DNA from: Actinokineospora bangkokensis
Lineage (GTDB): Bacteria > Actinomycetota > Actinomycetes > Mycobacteriales > Pseudonocardiaceae
Assembly (NCBI RefSeq): GCF_001940455.1
Contig: NZ_MKQR01000007.1
Span: forward strand, 271,378-335,377
DNA: 64,000 bases
Direction: 5' to 3'
Position 1 is the first letter of the stretch. Every line of letters begins with the position of its first letter. The notes under the pieces were generated by a model that made no database searches, had not been told where the DNA came from, and saw only the letters and a list, made by a program, of their open reading frames with translations. Both the position numbers and the translations under genes were made by a program. This document shows, one piece after another, positions 21,670-31,082 of the stretch.

Positions 21670-21835
21670 GGTGCTCCCGATGGTGCCAGACCCCGCCCCC
21701 CAGCACGCGCGACGGGACCCGCTCACCCCGCCCCGCGGGCTGTTCACCCGAGCTGCCACCTGGTGTCCCGGCGGCCGTGCGACCGGCTCGGGGACGGTGC
21801 CGGGCGGGGACGAGGGGGTGGGCGGCGGGAGGGTT

Positions 21836-22291
21836 CTAGAACCGGTTCCCGTGGAGGACGCTGCGCACGGCGCCGATGACGGAGCTGGCCTGGGGGAGGG
21901 TGGGGTTGGCCGGGTCCGGGGCGGTGGCCCAGTGCGCGACCTCGTGCGGGGTGGTCGCGGTGGGGAGCATGACCAGGGTGGTGACCGCCTCGACGGCCAG
22001 CGGCAGCGGGCGGCGCGAGCCCTCGGGGAAGGGCTGGACGAGGAAGGTCCAGTCGGTGCGCGAGCCGGGGGTGGCCAGCACCGGCCCCGCCAGCATGCGC
22101 AGCCGCAGCCACCACTGCACCTCCGCGCCCAGGCCCGCGGCCACCCGCAGGCCGGTGACGTGGTCGCCGGACAGGTCGAGGTAGACCCCGTGCTCGTCGC
22201 CGTCGGCGGGCCAGCCGAGGCCGCGCCGGTAGGCGCCGAGGTCGAGGCCCCCGGCCGGGGTCGTGGACTGGGACAACTCCGCCGCGGTCAT
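21836..22291 (-). CDS. hypothetical protein, 151 aa
   Basis: No family recognised. The protein has a central VQWWLRLRMLAGPVLATPGSRTDWTFLVQPF segment and ends in SSVIGAVRSVLHGNRF. No signal, membrane segment or cysteine motif. ATG 22291 is chosen over a farther start at 22393 because consistent codon bias begins there and an AGAGG site lies upstream. It sits between the helicase and a metallophosphoesterase, all on the minus strand but with wide gaps (181 bases upstream), so it is likely a separate unit. Confidence 0.6.
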   Translation of the reverse strand: MTAAELSQSTTPAGGLDLGAYRRGLGWPADGDEHGVYLDLSGDHVTGLRVAAGLGAEVQWWLRLRMLAGPVLATPGSRTDWTFLVQPFPEGSRRPLPLAVEAVTTLVMLPTATTPHEVAHWATAPDPANPTLPQASSVIGAVRSVLHGNRF

Positions 22292-22472
22292 GGCGCGCCA
22301 CCTCTCGCGAAGGCGACCGGTCGGGTCCCGGACCCCTGTCTGGCCCGCCGGGCCGGTCCGCCGCTGTGGGTACAGCATGGCGGTGCAGATCACACGAGAG
22401 CTATCTCAACTGGTCATAGCACTAGCGGCATACATGGCGGGGCTCGCGGCGTCGGCGCAGGTCAGACCGCGT

Positions 22473-23309
22473 TCACACCCGCTCCGGGGTGGGAAGTATC
22501 CGCCGGAGCAGGCCGTGCGGGTTCCCGTGCCGCTTCCACTCGCGCGGGTAGCCCAGCGAGACCTCCTGGAACTTCACGCCGTCGTGGTGGGTGATGCGGG
22601 GGATGTGCAGGTGCCCGTAGACCATCCCGGCCGTGGGGTAGCGGGTGTGCCAGTCGGCGGTCAGCTCGGTGCCGCACCACTGCGCGAACTCGGGGTAGTG
22701 CAGCACGCGCGTGGGGTCGCGGACGAGCGGGTAGTGGTTGACGAACAGGAACGGCACCGAGGGGTCGCAGGCGTCCAGCCGCTCCCGGGTGATCGCCACC
22801 CGCTCGCGGCACCAGTCGTCGCGGCCGGGGTGCGGGTCGGGGTGCAGGTAGTACTCGTCGGTGCAGACGACACCGGTCTTGTGCGCGTAGGCCAGCGACT
22901 CCTCCTTGGTGGCGGTGCCCGGCGCGCGGAAGGTGTAGTCGTAGCCGATGAACAGCGGGGTGATCCGCACCGGGCCGCCGTCGCCCTCCCACACCGGGTA
23001 CTCGTCCTCGGGGGTGACCACGCCCAGCTCCCGGCACAGCGCGACCAGCGCCTCGTACCGCGCGACGCCCCTGGCCTGCACCGGGTCGTCCTTCATCGTC
23101 CACAGCTCGTGGTTGCCCGGCACCCAGATGACCTTCGCGAACCGCTCGGCCAGCAGCCCCAGCGCCCAGCGCACGTCGGTGGTGGTCTCCGCGACGTCCC
23201 CGGCGACGATCAGCCAGTCGTCGGGGGAGTCCGGTCGCAGTCCGCGCACGATCTCGCGGTTCTCCTCGTAGGAGATGTGCAGATCGCTGATCGCCATCAG
23301 GGTGCCCAC
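22473..23309 (-). CDS. metallophosphoesterase
   Basis: Calcineurin-like phosphoesterase of 278 residues. All metal-binding motifs are visible: SDLHISY, VAGDVAE, PGNHELW, FVNHYPL and GHLHIPR. Substrate unknown; family members hydrolyse phosphomono- or diesters. GTG 23309 is chosen; GAAGAT lies six bases before it with no ribosome site, so it may be leaderless. An alternative ATG is 12 bases downstream. Cytosolic, no signal. Confidence 0.88.
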   Translation of the reverse strand: MGTLMAISDLHISYEENREIVRGLRPDSPDDWLIVAGDVAETTTDVRWALGLLAERFAKVIWVPGNHELWTMKDDPVQARGVARYEALVALCRELGVVTPEDEYPVWEGDGGPVRITPLFIGYDYTFRAPGTATKEESLAYAHKTGVVCTDEYYLHPDPHPGRDDWCRERVAITRERLDACDPSVPFLFVNHYPLVRDPTRVLHYPEFAQWCGTELTADWHTRYPTAGMVYGHLHIPRITHHDGVKFQEVSLGYPREWKRHGNPHGLLRRILPTPERV

Positions 23310-23389
23310 GGCCCGATCTTCGCATCACCGGCCGGGGGGCGTGCACCCCACCGGGGTGCTCGCCCTGTGCACTGGGTCACGGTGGGGGC

Positions 23390-23409
23390 GCGGGGCTCAG
23401 CGGCCCCGC
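23390..23409 (-). terminator. terminator of the molybdenum hydroxylase operon
   Basis: Inverted repeat GCGGGGC (23390-23396) and GCCCCGC (23403-23409) with a six-base loop, seven bases after the stop of the small-subunit gene. Confidence 0.6.
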
Positions 23410-23415
23410 ATCAGC

Positions 23416-23880
23416 TCAGCGGCCCTTCATCAACTCGGCCGCCCGCTTGATGGCCTGCCGCACCCGGAAGTAGGACCCGCACCGGCACACGTTCTCGATG
23501 GCGTCGATGTCGGCGTCGGTGGGTTCGGCGGTGCGGCGCAGCAGCGCGACGGCGGCCATGATCTGCCCCGGCTGGCAGTACCCGCACTGGGCCACGTCCT
23601 GCTCCAGCCAGGCCTGCTGCACCGGGTGCAGCACGTCGCCGTCGGCCAGGCCCTCGATGGTGGTCACCGACCGGCCCGCGACCTCGGCCACCGGGGTGAC
23701 GCACGGGTTGAACGCGGCGCCGTCGAGGTGGCTGGTGCACGCCTTGCAGACGTTGATGCCGCAGCCGTACTTGGGCCCGGTGACGCCGAGCTTGTCCCGC
23801 AGCGCCCACAGGGTCGGCAGGTCGTCGGGCGCCTCGACCACGACGGGCCTGCCGTTGACGGTGAAGCTGTGCTGGGGCAT
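23416..23880 (-). CDS. 2Fe-2S subunit of a molybdenum hydroxylase (IorA-like)
   Basis: A 154-residue xanthine-oxidase-family small subunit. The plant-type cluster uses C40, C45, C48 and C60 ([10 protein letters not shown]...C); the second cluster uses C99, C102, C132 and C134 ([19 protein letters not shown]). It passes electrons from the molybdenum site to an unknown acceptor. ATG five bases after the large subunit. It most resembles isoquinoline 1-oxidoreductase alpha chains. No medium FAD subunit or maturation gene is nearby. Confidence 0.88.
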   Translation of the reverse strand: MPQHSFTVNGRPVVVEAPDDLPTLWALRDKLGVTGPKYGCGINVCKACTSHLDGAAFNPCVTPVAEVAGRSVTTIEGLADGDVLHPVQQAWLEQDVAQCGYCQPGQIMAAVALLRRTAEPTDADIDAIENVCRCGSYFRVRQAIKRAAELMKGR

Positions 23881-23885
23881 GCGGG

Positions 23886-26075
23886 TCACCTCGGGAAGGG
23901 CTCGAAGTCGACGGGGAAGTTGATCGGGAAGCTGCGCGGCCTGGTTCCGGTCGCCCTGGCGTAGGCGTTGGCGATGGCGCCCACGGCGGCGGGCACGCCC
24001 AGCTCGCCCGCGCCGCCGGGGTCGCCGGTGCCGGGCAGGACGAACACCCGGACGTCGGTGGGGGAGTCCTTCTGCCTGGCGTAGTGGAACTGCGAGTAGC
24101 TGCCCTCCAGCGGCAGCCCGCGGTCGATGTGCAGGCCCGCGCGCAGCACCGTGGAGATGCCGTCGGTGAGCCCGCCGAGCATCTGCGACTCCAGGCCGCG
24201 CGGGTTGACCGCCCGCCCCACGTCCACCGCGATCGTCGCGCGCACCACCCGGGGCGCCCGCGGGTCGCGCGCGTCGACCTCCACCAGGTAGGCGGTGCAG
24301 GACTTGTACTCGTCGTGGAAGCCGATGCCCTGGGCGAACCCGGCGGGCAGCGCCCGGCCCCACTGGCCCTCGGCGGCGGCCTTGGCCAGCACCGCGCGCT
24401 GCCGGTCGGACTTGAGCAGCTCCCGGCGCAGCGCGACCGGGTCGCGGCCGAGCGCCCTCGCGATCTCGTCGACGACGACCTCCTCCGCGCCGCGGGCGCT
24501 GGCCGAGTACACCGACCGCCAGCTGCCGGTGTGGAAGCCCAGCGGCACCTCGGTGAGGGTGCGGGTGGTGACCCCTAGGTTGTAGGGCGACTTCACCGTG
24601 GTGAGGAAGACGACGTTGGCGAAGGTCAGGTTGCCCGCCACCGGCAGCTGCGCCGCCTCGGCGGTGATCGCGTCGCCGACGCCGTGCCCGAAGTCGGTCT
24701 CCACGCTGGCCACCCGGTGCTCGATGCTCACCACGGCGCCCAGGGCGTGCACCGCGCGCAGCTTGTGGTGGCTGGCCGCGCGGGCCCGGCCGTGGCGCAT
24801 GTCGTCGATGCGCGACCACATCAGCTTCACCGGCCGCCCGGCCGCCTTGGAGATCCTGGCTGCCTCCACCGCGGCGTCGCCAAAGAGCCTGCGGCCGAAC
24901 GAGCCGCCGCCCTGCACCACGTGCACCACGACCTTGTCGGCCGGCAGACCGACGGCCTCGGCGACCTGCTGCTTGACCTGGATCGGGGACTTCAGCGCCG
25001 ACCACACCTCGGCCCGGTCGGCGCGGACGTCGGCGATGGCGGAGTTGGTCTCCATCGGCGCGTGGCTGACGAAGGCGAAGTCGAACTCGGCGTCGACCGC
25101 CTTGCCAAGCAGGGGCGGCCCGCCGAAGCCGGGGGCCGCCGCGCGCAGCTTGGCGCGGATCGTGCTGTCGGACTCCGCGTCAACCGTGCCGGGGCCCCAG
25201 TCGACCTCCAGCGCCTCCTTGGCGTCGAGCGCCTGGCCGAACGTCTCGGCCAGCACGGCGACCCCGGTGGGCACCACGGCGACGTCGACCACACCGGGCA
25301 TGGCCCGCACGGCGGCCTCGTTGCGCACCGCGCGCACGGTGCCGTTGATCGTCGGGGGCCTGCGCACCATCGTCGGCAGCGCGCCGGGCACCTGGATGTC
25401 CAAGGTGTACTTCTGCTGGCCGGTGACCATGGCCCGCGCGTCCACCCGGGACGTCGGCGTGCCCACCACGCGGAAGTCGCGCTCGCGCTTGGGGGTGGCG
25501 ATGCCGATGACCAGCGACGGCTCGGCGGCGGCCGCGGCCAGCTCGCCGTAGCCGACCCGGCGCCCGTCGGCGGCCACCACCTCGCCGTCGCGGGTGCTCA
25601 GCGACCCGGTGCGCAGCCGGGCCGCGGCCGCGGCCACGAGCCGGGCGCGCGCGTTCGCCGCGACCTGGCGGATCGGGCCGTAGACCGAGCGGATCGTGTT
25701 GGAGCTGCCGGTGAGCTGGTTGAACAGCAGCTCGGGCCGGGCGTCGTCGAGCTCGACCCGCACCCGCGCCAGCGGCAGGTCCAGTTCCTCGGCCACCAGC
25801 ATCGCCGCCGCGGTGGTGATCCCCTGGCCCACCTCGGCGCGCGGCAGGCGCAGGGTCGCGGTGCCGTCGAGGTCGACGCGCAGCACGAGCATGTGGGCGG
25901 TGGGGGTCCCGGCCAGGATCAGCACGTCACCGAGGTCGAGGATCTCGGCGGGCTCGGGCAGCGAGGGGATCGCCGCCTCGGCGTCGGGCGAGGCCGACAG
26001 CAGCTCACCCGCCACCGTCAGGGTCGGGGCCGCCACCAGCAGGGCGAGCATGGTGCGCCTGCGGAACCGGGTCAC
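23886..26075 (-). CDS. molybdopterin-binding large subunit (IorB-like), Tat exported
   Basis: A 729-residue large subunit of the isoquinoline 1-oxidoreductase type. The start [16 protein letters not shown] resembles a Tat signal, which would place the complex outside the membrane. Recognisable parts are [28 protein letters not shown], a QGGGSFGRR cofactor loop and the late GGAGELGVP, where the Glu is the catalytic base in the family. GTG start with AAGGAGG seven bases upstream. Forms an operon with the 2Fe-2S subunit. The true substrate is unknown; aldehydes or N-heterocycles are the family norm. Confidence 0.85.
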   Translation of the reverse strand: MTRFRRRTMLALLVAAPTLTVAGELLSASPDAEAAIPSLPEPAEILDLGDVLILAGTPTAHMLVLRVDLDGTATLRLPRAEVGQGITTAAAMLVAEELDLPLARVRVELDDARPELLFNQLTGSSNTIRSVYGPIRQVAANARARLVAAAAARLRTGSLSTRDGEVVAADGRRVGYGELAAAAAEPSLVIGIATPKRERDFRVVGTPTSRVDARAMVTGQQKYTLDIQVPGALPTMVRRPPTINGTVRAVRNEAAVRAMPGVVDVAVVPTGVAVLAETFGQALDAKEALEVDWGPGTVDAESDSTIRAKLRAAAPGFGGPPLLGKAVDAEFDFAFVSHAPMETNSAIADVRADRAEVWSALKSPIQVKQQVAEAVGLPADKVVVHVVQGGGSFGRRLFGDAAVEAARISKAAGRPVKLMWSRIDDMRHGRARAASHHKLRAVHALGAVVSIEHRVASVETDFGHGVGDAITAEAAQLPVAGNLTFANVVFLTTVKSPYNLGVTTRTLTEVPLGFHTGSWRSVYSASARGAEEVVVDEIARALGRDPVALRRELLKSDRQRAVLAKAAAEGQWGRALPAGFAQGIGFHDEYKSCTAYLVEVDARDPRAPRVVRATIAVDVGRAVNPRGLESQMLGGLTDGISTVLRAGLHIDRGLPLEGSYSQFHYARQKDSPTDVRVFVLPGTGDPGGAGELGVPAAVGAIANAYARATGTRPRSFPINFPVDFEPFPR

Positions 26076-26188
26076 CAGCGCCTCCTTGAGCCAGGTGGAG
26101 ACCCGACTCTAGGCACGTGACCGGTGTCGCACAACGCGGCGTAGTCAACCCGCGCCGATTGGTCACGACGGGTACGTCCGATTCGGTG

Positions 26189-26581
26189 TTATCGCGCGCG
26201 GCGCTTCAACACTTCGACGTGGGTCTCCCGCGTGCCGTCGGCGCCGAGCCAGGCCGTCGCCTCGTCGGTGAGCGTCTTGAGCACGTGCCAGCCGAAGGAA
26301 TCGGTGGAGGGCAGCCGCCCGGTCTTCGACGGCGCCGCCGCCCGCACCCTGATCCCGTCGGGGGTGCGCTGGAAGGTGCAGGTGAGCTGGGCGCCGGGCC
26401 GGGCGAGGGCGATCACCTGCGAGCAGACCTCGTCCACCGCCAGCCGCAGGTCCGCGATCTCGTCCACGGTCAGGTCGGCGCCCATGGCGACCACCGCCGC
26501 CACCCCGCGCACCACCGGCAGGTTCGCGAACTCGGCGGGCAGCCGCAGCTCCACGTCCGCCCTGGTGTCCGGCACAGTCAT
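26189..26581 (-). CDS. anti-sigma factor, RsbW-type (second copy)
   Basis: A 130-residue GHKL-fold kinase/anti-sigma protein paralogous to the one at 4024-4482. Shared features are LAVDEVCSQVIALARPGAQL and DSFGWHVLKTLTDEATAWLG. No sigma gene is adjacent; its neighbours are a STAS antagonist and a PP2C kinase, so it probably acts in the same switch, perhaps on the sigma factor at 3185. ATG 26581 is preferred to a far in-frame GTG/ATG start because family similarity begins there. TAA stop, rare in this genome. A SigF-like promoter lies upstream. Confidence 0.82.
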   Translation of the reverse strand: MTVPDTRADVELRLPAEFANLPVVRGVAAVVAMGADLTVDEIADLRLAVDEVCSQVIALARPGAQLTCTFQRTPDGIRVRAAAPSKTGRLPSTDSFGWHVLKTLTDEATAWLGADGTRETHVEVLKRRAR

Positions 26582-26699
26582 GCTCCCCCATCTCCCCCGC
26601 GGCCCGCGACCCGCGCTGCGCGTTCCCTGGTCATCCCCGTCCCCGCCGGTCGTCGCGGCGCACGGGACCCACCCGGCCACGGCCGCGTGCGGATGGTGA

Positions 26700-26725
26700 C
26701 TACCCAGCTCGTCCCGTTTCGACAC
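26700..26725 (-). promoter_or_regulatory. possible SigF-type promoter for the anti-sigma gene
   Basis: On the minus strand GTGT (26725-26722), 16 bases, GGGTAG (26705-26700). It fits GNNT-N16-GGGTA but ends in G instead of the expected pyrimidine. It lies about 120 bases before the ATG at 26581. Confidence 0.4.
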
Positions 26726-26771
26726 AAGCCCGCTGACCCCCTCGTGCGCGCGGTCCCCCGGGGGCGCCCCT

Positions 26772-26777
26772 TAGTAT
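26772..26777 (+). promoter_or_regulatory. -10 box upstream of the STAS gene
   Basis: TAGTAT, a good TANNNT match, about 65 bases before the ATG at 26842. No clear -35 was found 16-18 bases upstream. Confidence 0.4.
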
Positions 26778-26841
26778 CTGCCCGGGGCGTTGAGCAGCCA
26801 GCGGCCCTCGTCGTCGTGCTCCGCTGTCGAGAAGGGCTGCC

Positions 26842-27198
26842 ATGGGTTCCGAGCTGTTGACCGTCGAGGTGGCCGAGCAGGCGGGCGTGGTGCTGGCGCG
26901 GGTGCGCGGCGAGGTGGACATGGGCACCGCCCCCGCGCTGCGCCGGGGCCTCGACGAGGCCGCCGAGCAGCGCACCGGCGAGCAGCCGGTGGTGCTGGAC
27001 CTGTCCTCGGTGGGCTTCCTGGCCTCGGCCGGGCTCGCGCTGCTGGTCGAGTTCCACCGCAGGCTCACCGGGGAGGGCGGCGCGCTGCGCGTGGTCACCC
27101 AGGGGGGGCCGGTGCTGCGCGCCATCCAGGTCAGCTCGCTGGACAAGGTGCTGACCGTCTACCCCTCCGCCGACGCGGCGCTGGCCGCTCACGGCTGA
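26842..27198 (+). CDS. STAS-domain anti-anti-sigma factor (RsbV-like)
   Basis: A 118-residue STAS protein, expected to bind the anti-sigma kinase when unphosphorylated and so free the sigma factor. The phospho-acceptor loop reads LDLSSVGFLASAGLALL; the usual Asp-Ser pair is Ala-Ser, with the Ser kept. ATG with GAAGGG six bases upstream. It is divergent from the anti-sigma gene at 26189-26581 and its last ten bases overlap the end of the large kinase-phosphatase gene. The gene context (kinase, antagonist, PP2C) strongly supports partner switching. Confidence 0.87.
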   Translation: MGSELLTVEVAEQAGVVLARVRGEVDMGTAPALRRGLDEAAEQRTGEQPVVLDLSSVGFLASAGLALLVEFHRRLTGEGGALRVVTQGGPVLRAIQVSSLDKVLTVYPSADAALAAHG

Positions 27199-30100
27199 CC
27201 CCCGCGCCGCACGCGGTGCCGGTAGAGCAGGGCGGCCACGTCGTCGTCGTGGCCGCCGGTCGGCACCAGCTCGGTGATCACCCGGTCCAGCACCGCGTCC
27301 AGCGGCCCGGTGCGCGGCGCGGCCACCAGCGCCCGCACCGCCCTGGCCATGCCCACGTCTACCAGCTCGCCGCGCCGCTCGACCAGCCCGTCGGTGTAGA
27401 GCATCACCGTGCAGCCCTCCGCCAGGTCGAGCACCGCCTGCGGGCGCGGCGCGGGCAGCAGCACGCCCAGCGGCACCGAGCTCGCCGCGTCGAGCAGCGC
27501 GTGGTCGCCGTCCGCGCCCACCACCACGCCCGGCAGGTGCCCGGCCGAGGAGTACACCAGCTGCCCGGCCTCGTGGTCGACGATCGCGCAGAACACCGTC
27601 GTGCACACCGCCCCGGGCAGCTGCTCGGCGAAGTCGTCCAGCGCCGTGAGCACCTTCGCGGGCGCGTTCTCCTGCTGCATCAGCGCCCGGCAGGCGCTGC
27701 GCAACTGGCCCATCACCGACGCCGCGCGCAGGCCCCGGCCCACGCAGTCGCCCACGACGACCCCCACCCGGTGCTCGCCCAAGCGCACCACGTCGTACCA
27801 GTCGCCGCCGACCTCCAGCGGCTCCAGGGCCGGTTCGTAGCGCACCGCGAACCCCTCGGGCAGCTCGGTCGGGCCCAGGATCGACCGCTGCAGGGTCATC
27901 GCGACCAGCCGCTGCTCCTCGAACGAGCGCGCCCTGGTCAGCGCCAGCCCCAGCTGCGCGCACAGCGACACGAACAGGTACCGGTCGACGTCCGACACCC
28001 GCTGCGGCGGGTCCAGCTCCAGCCACACGGCGGTGTCCGCGCCCGCCGAGTCGAGCCGGTGCGCCACCCCGGCCGAGCGCCCGCCGCCCGGCGCGGGCAC
28101 CACCTGCGGGGCCCGGGTGGCCCGCGCGGCGCTCATCGCCGAGCGGGCGGGCCCGGGCAGCGCCTCCCACGCCCGGCCGTCGGGGTCCGCGAGCACCACC
28201 GGCCGCTCCAGCTGGTCGGGGTCCTCCGGGTCGACCTGCCAGCCGACGACCACCGCGGGCCGGGTCGACCACGCCGCGCCCAGGCCCCGCACGCCCGCCG
28301 TCAGCACCTCCCGCACGTCGGTGGCGTCGGCCAGGGCCGCGGCGAAGGTGGCCTGGGCGGCGTCGCGCTCGGCGGCCACCCGGTCGGCGGTCACGTCCCG
28401 CACGGTGCCGACGAACAGCGGCTCGGTGGCCACCCCCTCGGGCTGCTCGGGCTGGGCAACCTCGTTGATGCTCACCGCCAGCCACACCCGGCGGCCGCTG
28501 GCCCGCCGGGCGGGCACCAGGAACCGCCCGCCCGCCCCGGACAGCGCCCGGTCCAGCTCCTGCTCCAGCCGGGCGGCCTCGCGCGGCTCGGCCTCGGTCG
28601 CGGGCCACCACGGGTAGGGCCTGCGGTAGGGCAGGCCGCCCTCGTCGAAGCCGAGGATCTGCCCGCAGGCGGAGTTCATCTCCAGGATCGTGCCCCGGGC
28701 GTCCATGGTGAAGAAGCCGTCATCGAGCGACTCCACCAGCGCCGCCCGCCACGCCGCCTGCCGGGTGCGCAGCCGGGCCAGCTCCAGGTTCGACCGCACC
28801 CTGGCCACCAGCTCCTGCGCGGAGAACGGCTTGACCAGGTAGTCGTCGGCGCCCGCGGCCAACCCCTCGATCGCGGCCTCCTCGCCCGCGCGCGCGGAGA
28901 GCAGGATGACCGGGATGTGCTTGGTGGCCGGGTTGCCGCGCAGCTCGGCCAGCAGCTCGAAGCCGTCCAGGCCGGGCATGAGCACGTCGCTGAGCACCAG
29001 GTCCGGCGCCGACCGGCGCACCTCGGCCAGCGCCTCGTCGCCGGAGGCGGCCACCCGCGCGTCCCAGTGCCTGCCCAGCAGCCTGCCCAGGAACCCGCGC
29101 AGGTCGGCGTTGTCCTCCACCACCAGCACCTGCGCGCCGCGGGTGGAGCGCGGGTCGGTGCGCGGCAGCGGCGCCGCCGGGTCCTCGCTCCAGCCCAGCG
29201 CCTCGTCCAGGTACGCCTCGGCCACCGCCTCCCGGGCGCCGGGGCCGGGGGCGGTCGGCGCGTCGCCGTAGGGCAGCAGGACGGTGAAGGTGCTGCCCAC
29301 GCCCGGCTCGCTGCGCACGGAGATCTCCCCGCCGTGCAACCCCACCAGCTCCGCGACCAGGGCCAGCCCGATGCCGGTGCCCTCGCGGGAGCGGGCGGCG
29401 GGCTCGCGCACCCGGTGGAAGCGGTCGAACAGCTTGGGCAGGTCGGCGGCGGGGATGCCCAGGCCGGTGTCCTCGACCGACAGCCGCGCCCGGTCGCCGT
29501 CGTCGGCCACGCGGACGGCCACCGTGCCCTGCAGCGTGAACTTGAGCGCGTTGGACAGCAGGTTCAGCACGATCCGCTGCCACATGTCCCGGTCCACCGA
29601 CACCTCGGCGGGCAGCGCGGGCGCGTCCACCACCAGCCGCAGCCCGGCGCGCTCGACCGCGGGGCGGAACACGTCCGCGATCGCCGCGGTGAACCCGGCC
29701 AGGTCGGTGCCGCTGCGCTCGGGGCGCAGCGCGCCGCTCTCGATCCTGGTGAAGTCGAGGATGTTGTCCACCATGCGGCCCAGCCGCGCGGCGTTGCGGC
29801 GGACCAGCTCCACCCGCTCGCGCTGGGCGGCGGGCAGCGGCTCGTCGACGTCGGCCAGCGCGTCCTCGGCGGGGCCCGCGATGAGCGTCAGCGGGGTGCG
29901 CAGCTCGTGGCTGATGTTGGTGAACAGCTCGGTCTTGGCCCGGTCCAGCTCGGCCAGCGCCTCGGCCCGCCGCCGCTCGGCGCCGTGCGCGGCCGCGTTC
30001 GCCAGCGCCCCGGACACCGCCGCGGCGACCAGGTCCAGGAACTCCCGGTAGCCGCCGCTGAGGTCGAGCATCGGGTTGACCCCGGTGACGAGCACCCCCA

Positions 30101-30935
30101 GCACGCCCGCGGTGGACGTCAGCGGCAGCGCCAGCGCGCGCGGGTCGCCCGCCCGCGACGGCAACCACGCCGCCTCGCCGTCGGTGACGACCGTGCGCAG
30201 CACCTCCGCCTCCGCGTCGGTGCCCGCCAGGTCGACCGGCCGCGGCTCGGCCCGCACCCCCGCGGCACCGGCCGGGCGCAGCGGGCCGCCGCCCGCGGTG
30301 AGGTAGACCACGGCGTGCGGGACGTCGTCGGGGTTGTCGCCCAGGGTGGCCGCGGCCACCCGCGCGACCCGGTCCAGGTCGTCGAGGCCCGCCAGCGCGC
30401 CGCCCAGCTTGCCCAGGGTCCGCATCCGCCGTTCGCCCAGCACCCGCCCGGTGGTCTCGGTGACCAGGCAGAGGACACCGCCCACCACGACGTCGGCGGG
30501 CCCGGCGCCGTCGACGAACACCGGGTCGTAGGAGACGTCGAAGTAGGTCTGCTCCAGGAACCCGTGCCGCTCGATGGGGAACGGGTGGTCCTTCGCCCAG
30601 AACGACCGCCCGGTGCGCAGCACCCGGTCCAGCAGCGGCTCCAAGACCTCCCAGAGCTCGCCCCAGTTCTCCCGGGCGGGCCTGCCCAGCGCGCGCGGGT
30701 GCTTGTCGCCGATGGTGGGCGCGTAGGCGTCGTTGTAGAGCGCGATCCGCTCCTCGCCCCAGAACAGCACCATCTGCTGCCGCGAGGACACCATCGTCCG
30801 CACCACCGACCGCAGCTGCGGGTCCCACCCCGGCACCGCGCCCAGCGGGGTGGCCGCCCAGTCCAGCGCGGCCATCAGCCCACCCACCGGATCCGGGCCC
30901 GCGAACACCCGCTCGCCCTCGTGCTCGACCCCCAC
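27189..30935 (-). CDS. hybrid histidine kinase / receiver / PP2C phosphatase (PAS-GAF-HK-REC-PAS-GAF-SpoIIE)
   Basis: A 1248-residue multi-domain sensor. In order: PAS-like sensor (about 20-165), GAF (175-315), HisKA with phospho-His H343 (FTNISHELRTP), HATPase with LLSNALKF and EGTGIGLAL, receiver with phospho-Asp D650 (LSDVLMPGLDGF) and Lys 702, PAS (731-854), GAF (870-1004), and a PP2C/SpoIIE phosphatase with metal Asp 1045 (GGDWYD), 1063 (GDCVGRG), 1182 (YTDGL) and 1230-1232 (HDDDVA). It lacks membrane segments. It probably senses a signal through phosphorelay and dephosphorylates a STAS protein such as the neighbour at 26842. GTG with GAGAGG upstream. Confidence 0.88.
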   Translation of the reverse strand: MGVEHEGERVFAGPDPVGGLMAALDWAATPLGAVPGWDPQLRSVVRTMVSSRQQMVLFWGEERIALYNDAYAPTIGDKHPRALGRPARENWGELWEVLEPLLDRVLRTGRSFWAKDHPFPIERHGFLEQTYFDVSYDPVFVDGAGPADVVVGGVLCLVTETTGRVLGERRMRTLGKLGGALAGLDDLDRVARVAAATLGDNPDDVPHAVVYLTAGGGPLRPAGAAGVRAEPRPVDLAGTDAEAEVLRTVVTDGEAAWLPSRAGDPRALALPLTSTAGVLGVLVTGVNPMLDLSGGYREFLDLVAAAVSGALANAAAHGAERRRAEALAELDRAKTELFTNISHELRTPLTLIAGPAEDALADVDEPLPAAQRERVELVRRNAARLGRMVDNILDFTRIESGALRPERSGTDLAGFTAAIADVFRPAVERAGLRLVVDAPALPAEVSVDRDMWQRIVLNLLSNALKFTLQGTVAVRVADDGDRARLSVEDTGLGIPAADLPKLFDRFHRVREPAARSREGTGIGLALVAELVGLHGGEISVRSEPGVGSTFTVLLPYGDAPTAPGPGAREAVAEAYLDEALGWSEDPAAPLPRTDPRSTRGAQVLVVEDNADLRGFLGRLLGRHWDARVAASGDEALAEVRRSAPDLVLSDVLMPGLDGFELLAELRGNPATKHIPVILLSARAGEEAAIEGLAAGADDYLVKPFSAQELVARVRSNLELARLRTRQAAWRAALVESLDDGFFTMDARGTILEMNSACGQILGFDEGGLPYRRPYPWWPATEAEPREAARLEQELDRALSGAGGRFLVPARRASGRRVWLAVSINEVAQPEQPEGVATEPLFVGTVRDVTADRVAAERDAAQATFAAALADATDVREVLTAGVRGLGAAWSTRPAVVVGWQVDPEDPDQLERPVVLADPDGRAWEALPGPARSAMSAARATRAPQVVPAPGGGRSAGVAHRLDSAGADTAVWLELDPPQRVSDVDRYLFVSLCAQLGLALTRARSFEEQRLVAMTLQRSILGPTELPEGFAVRYEPALEPLEVGGDWYDVVRLGEHRVGVVVGDCVGRGLRAASVMGQLRSACRALMQQENAPAKVLTALDDFAEQLPGAVCTTVFCAIVDHEAGQLVYSSAGHLPGVVVGADGDHALLDAASSVPLGVLLPAPRPQAVLDLAEGCTVMLYTDGLVERRGELVDVGMARAVRALVAAPRTGPLDAVLDRVITELVPTGGHDDDVAALLYRHRVRRGGQP

Positions 30936-31082
30936 CCACCCGCCTCTCTCCGCGCCGCGAGGACAGTATCCGTGGCGGGCACCCGCTCCGCACACCACGA
31001 TCCACAGGCCCGCACCCACCACGGGTCGCGGACCGCGCCCCACCAGCTACATTGAGCACCACCCCACAGAGAGGGCAGGCCG

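Noticed and set aside
22368-22373. GGGTAC upstream of the plus strand near 22370
   Set aside because: No matching -35 element and no plus-strand gene downstream.
22380-22440. Short plus-strand ORF opening MAVQITRELSQLV in an AT-richer spacer
   Set aside because: Third positions are not GC-biased and the frame then runs opposite a clear metallophosphoesterase gene.
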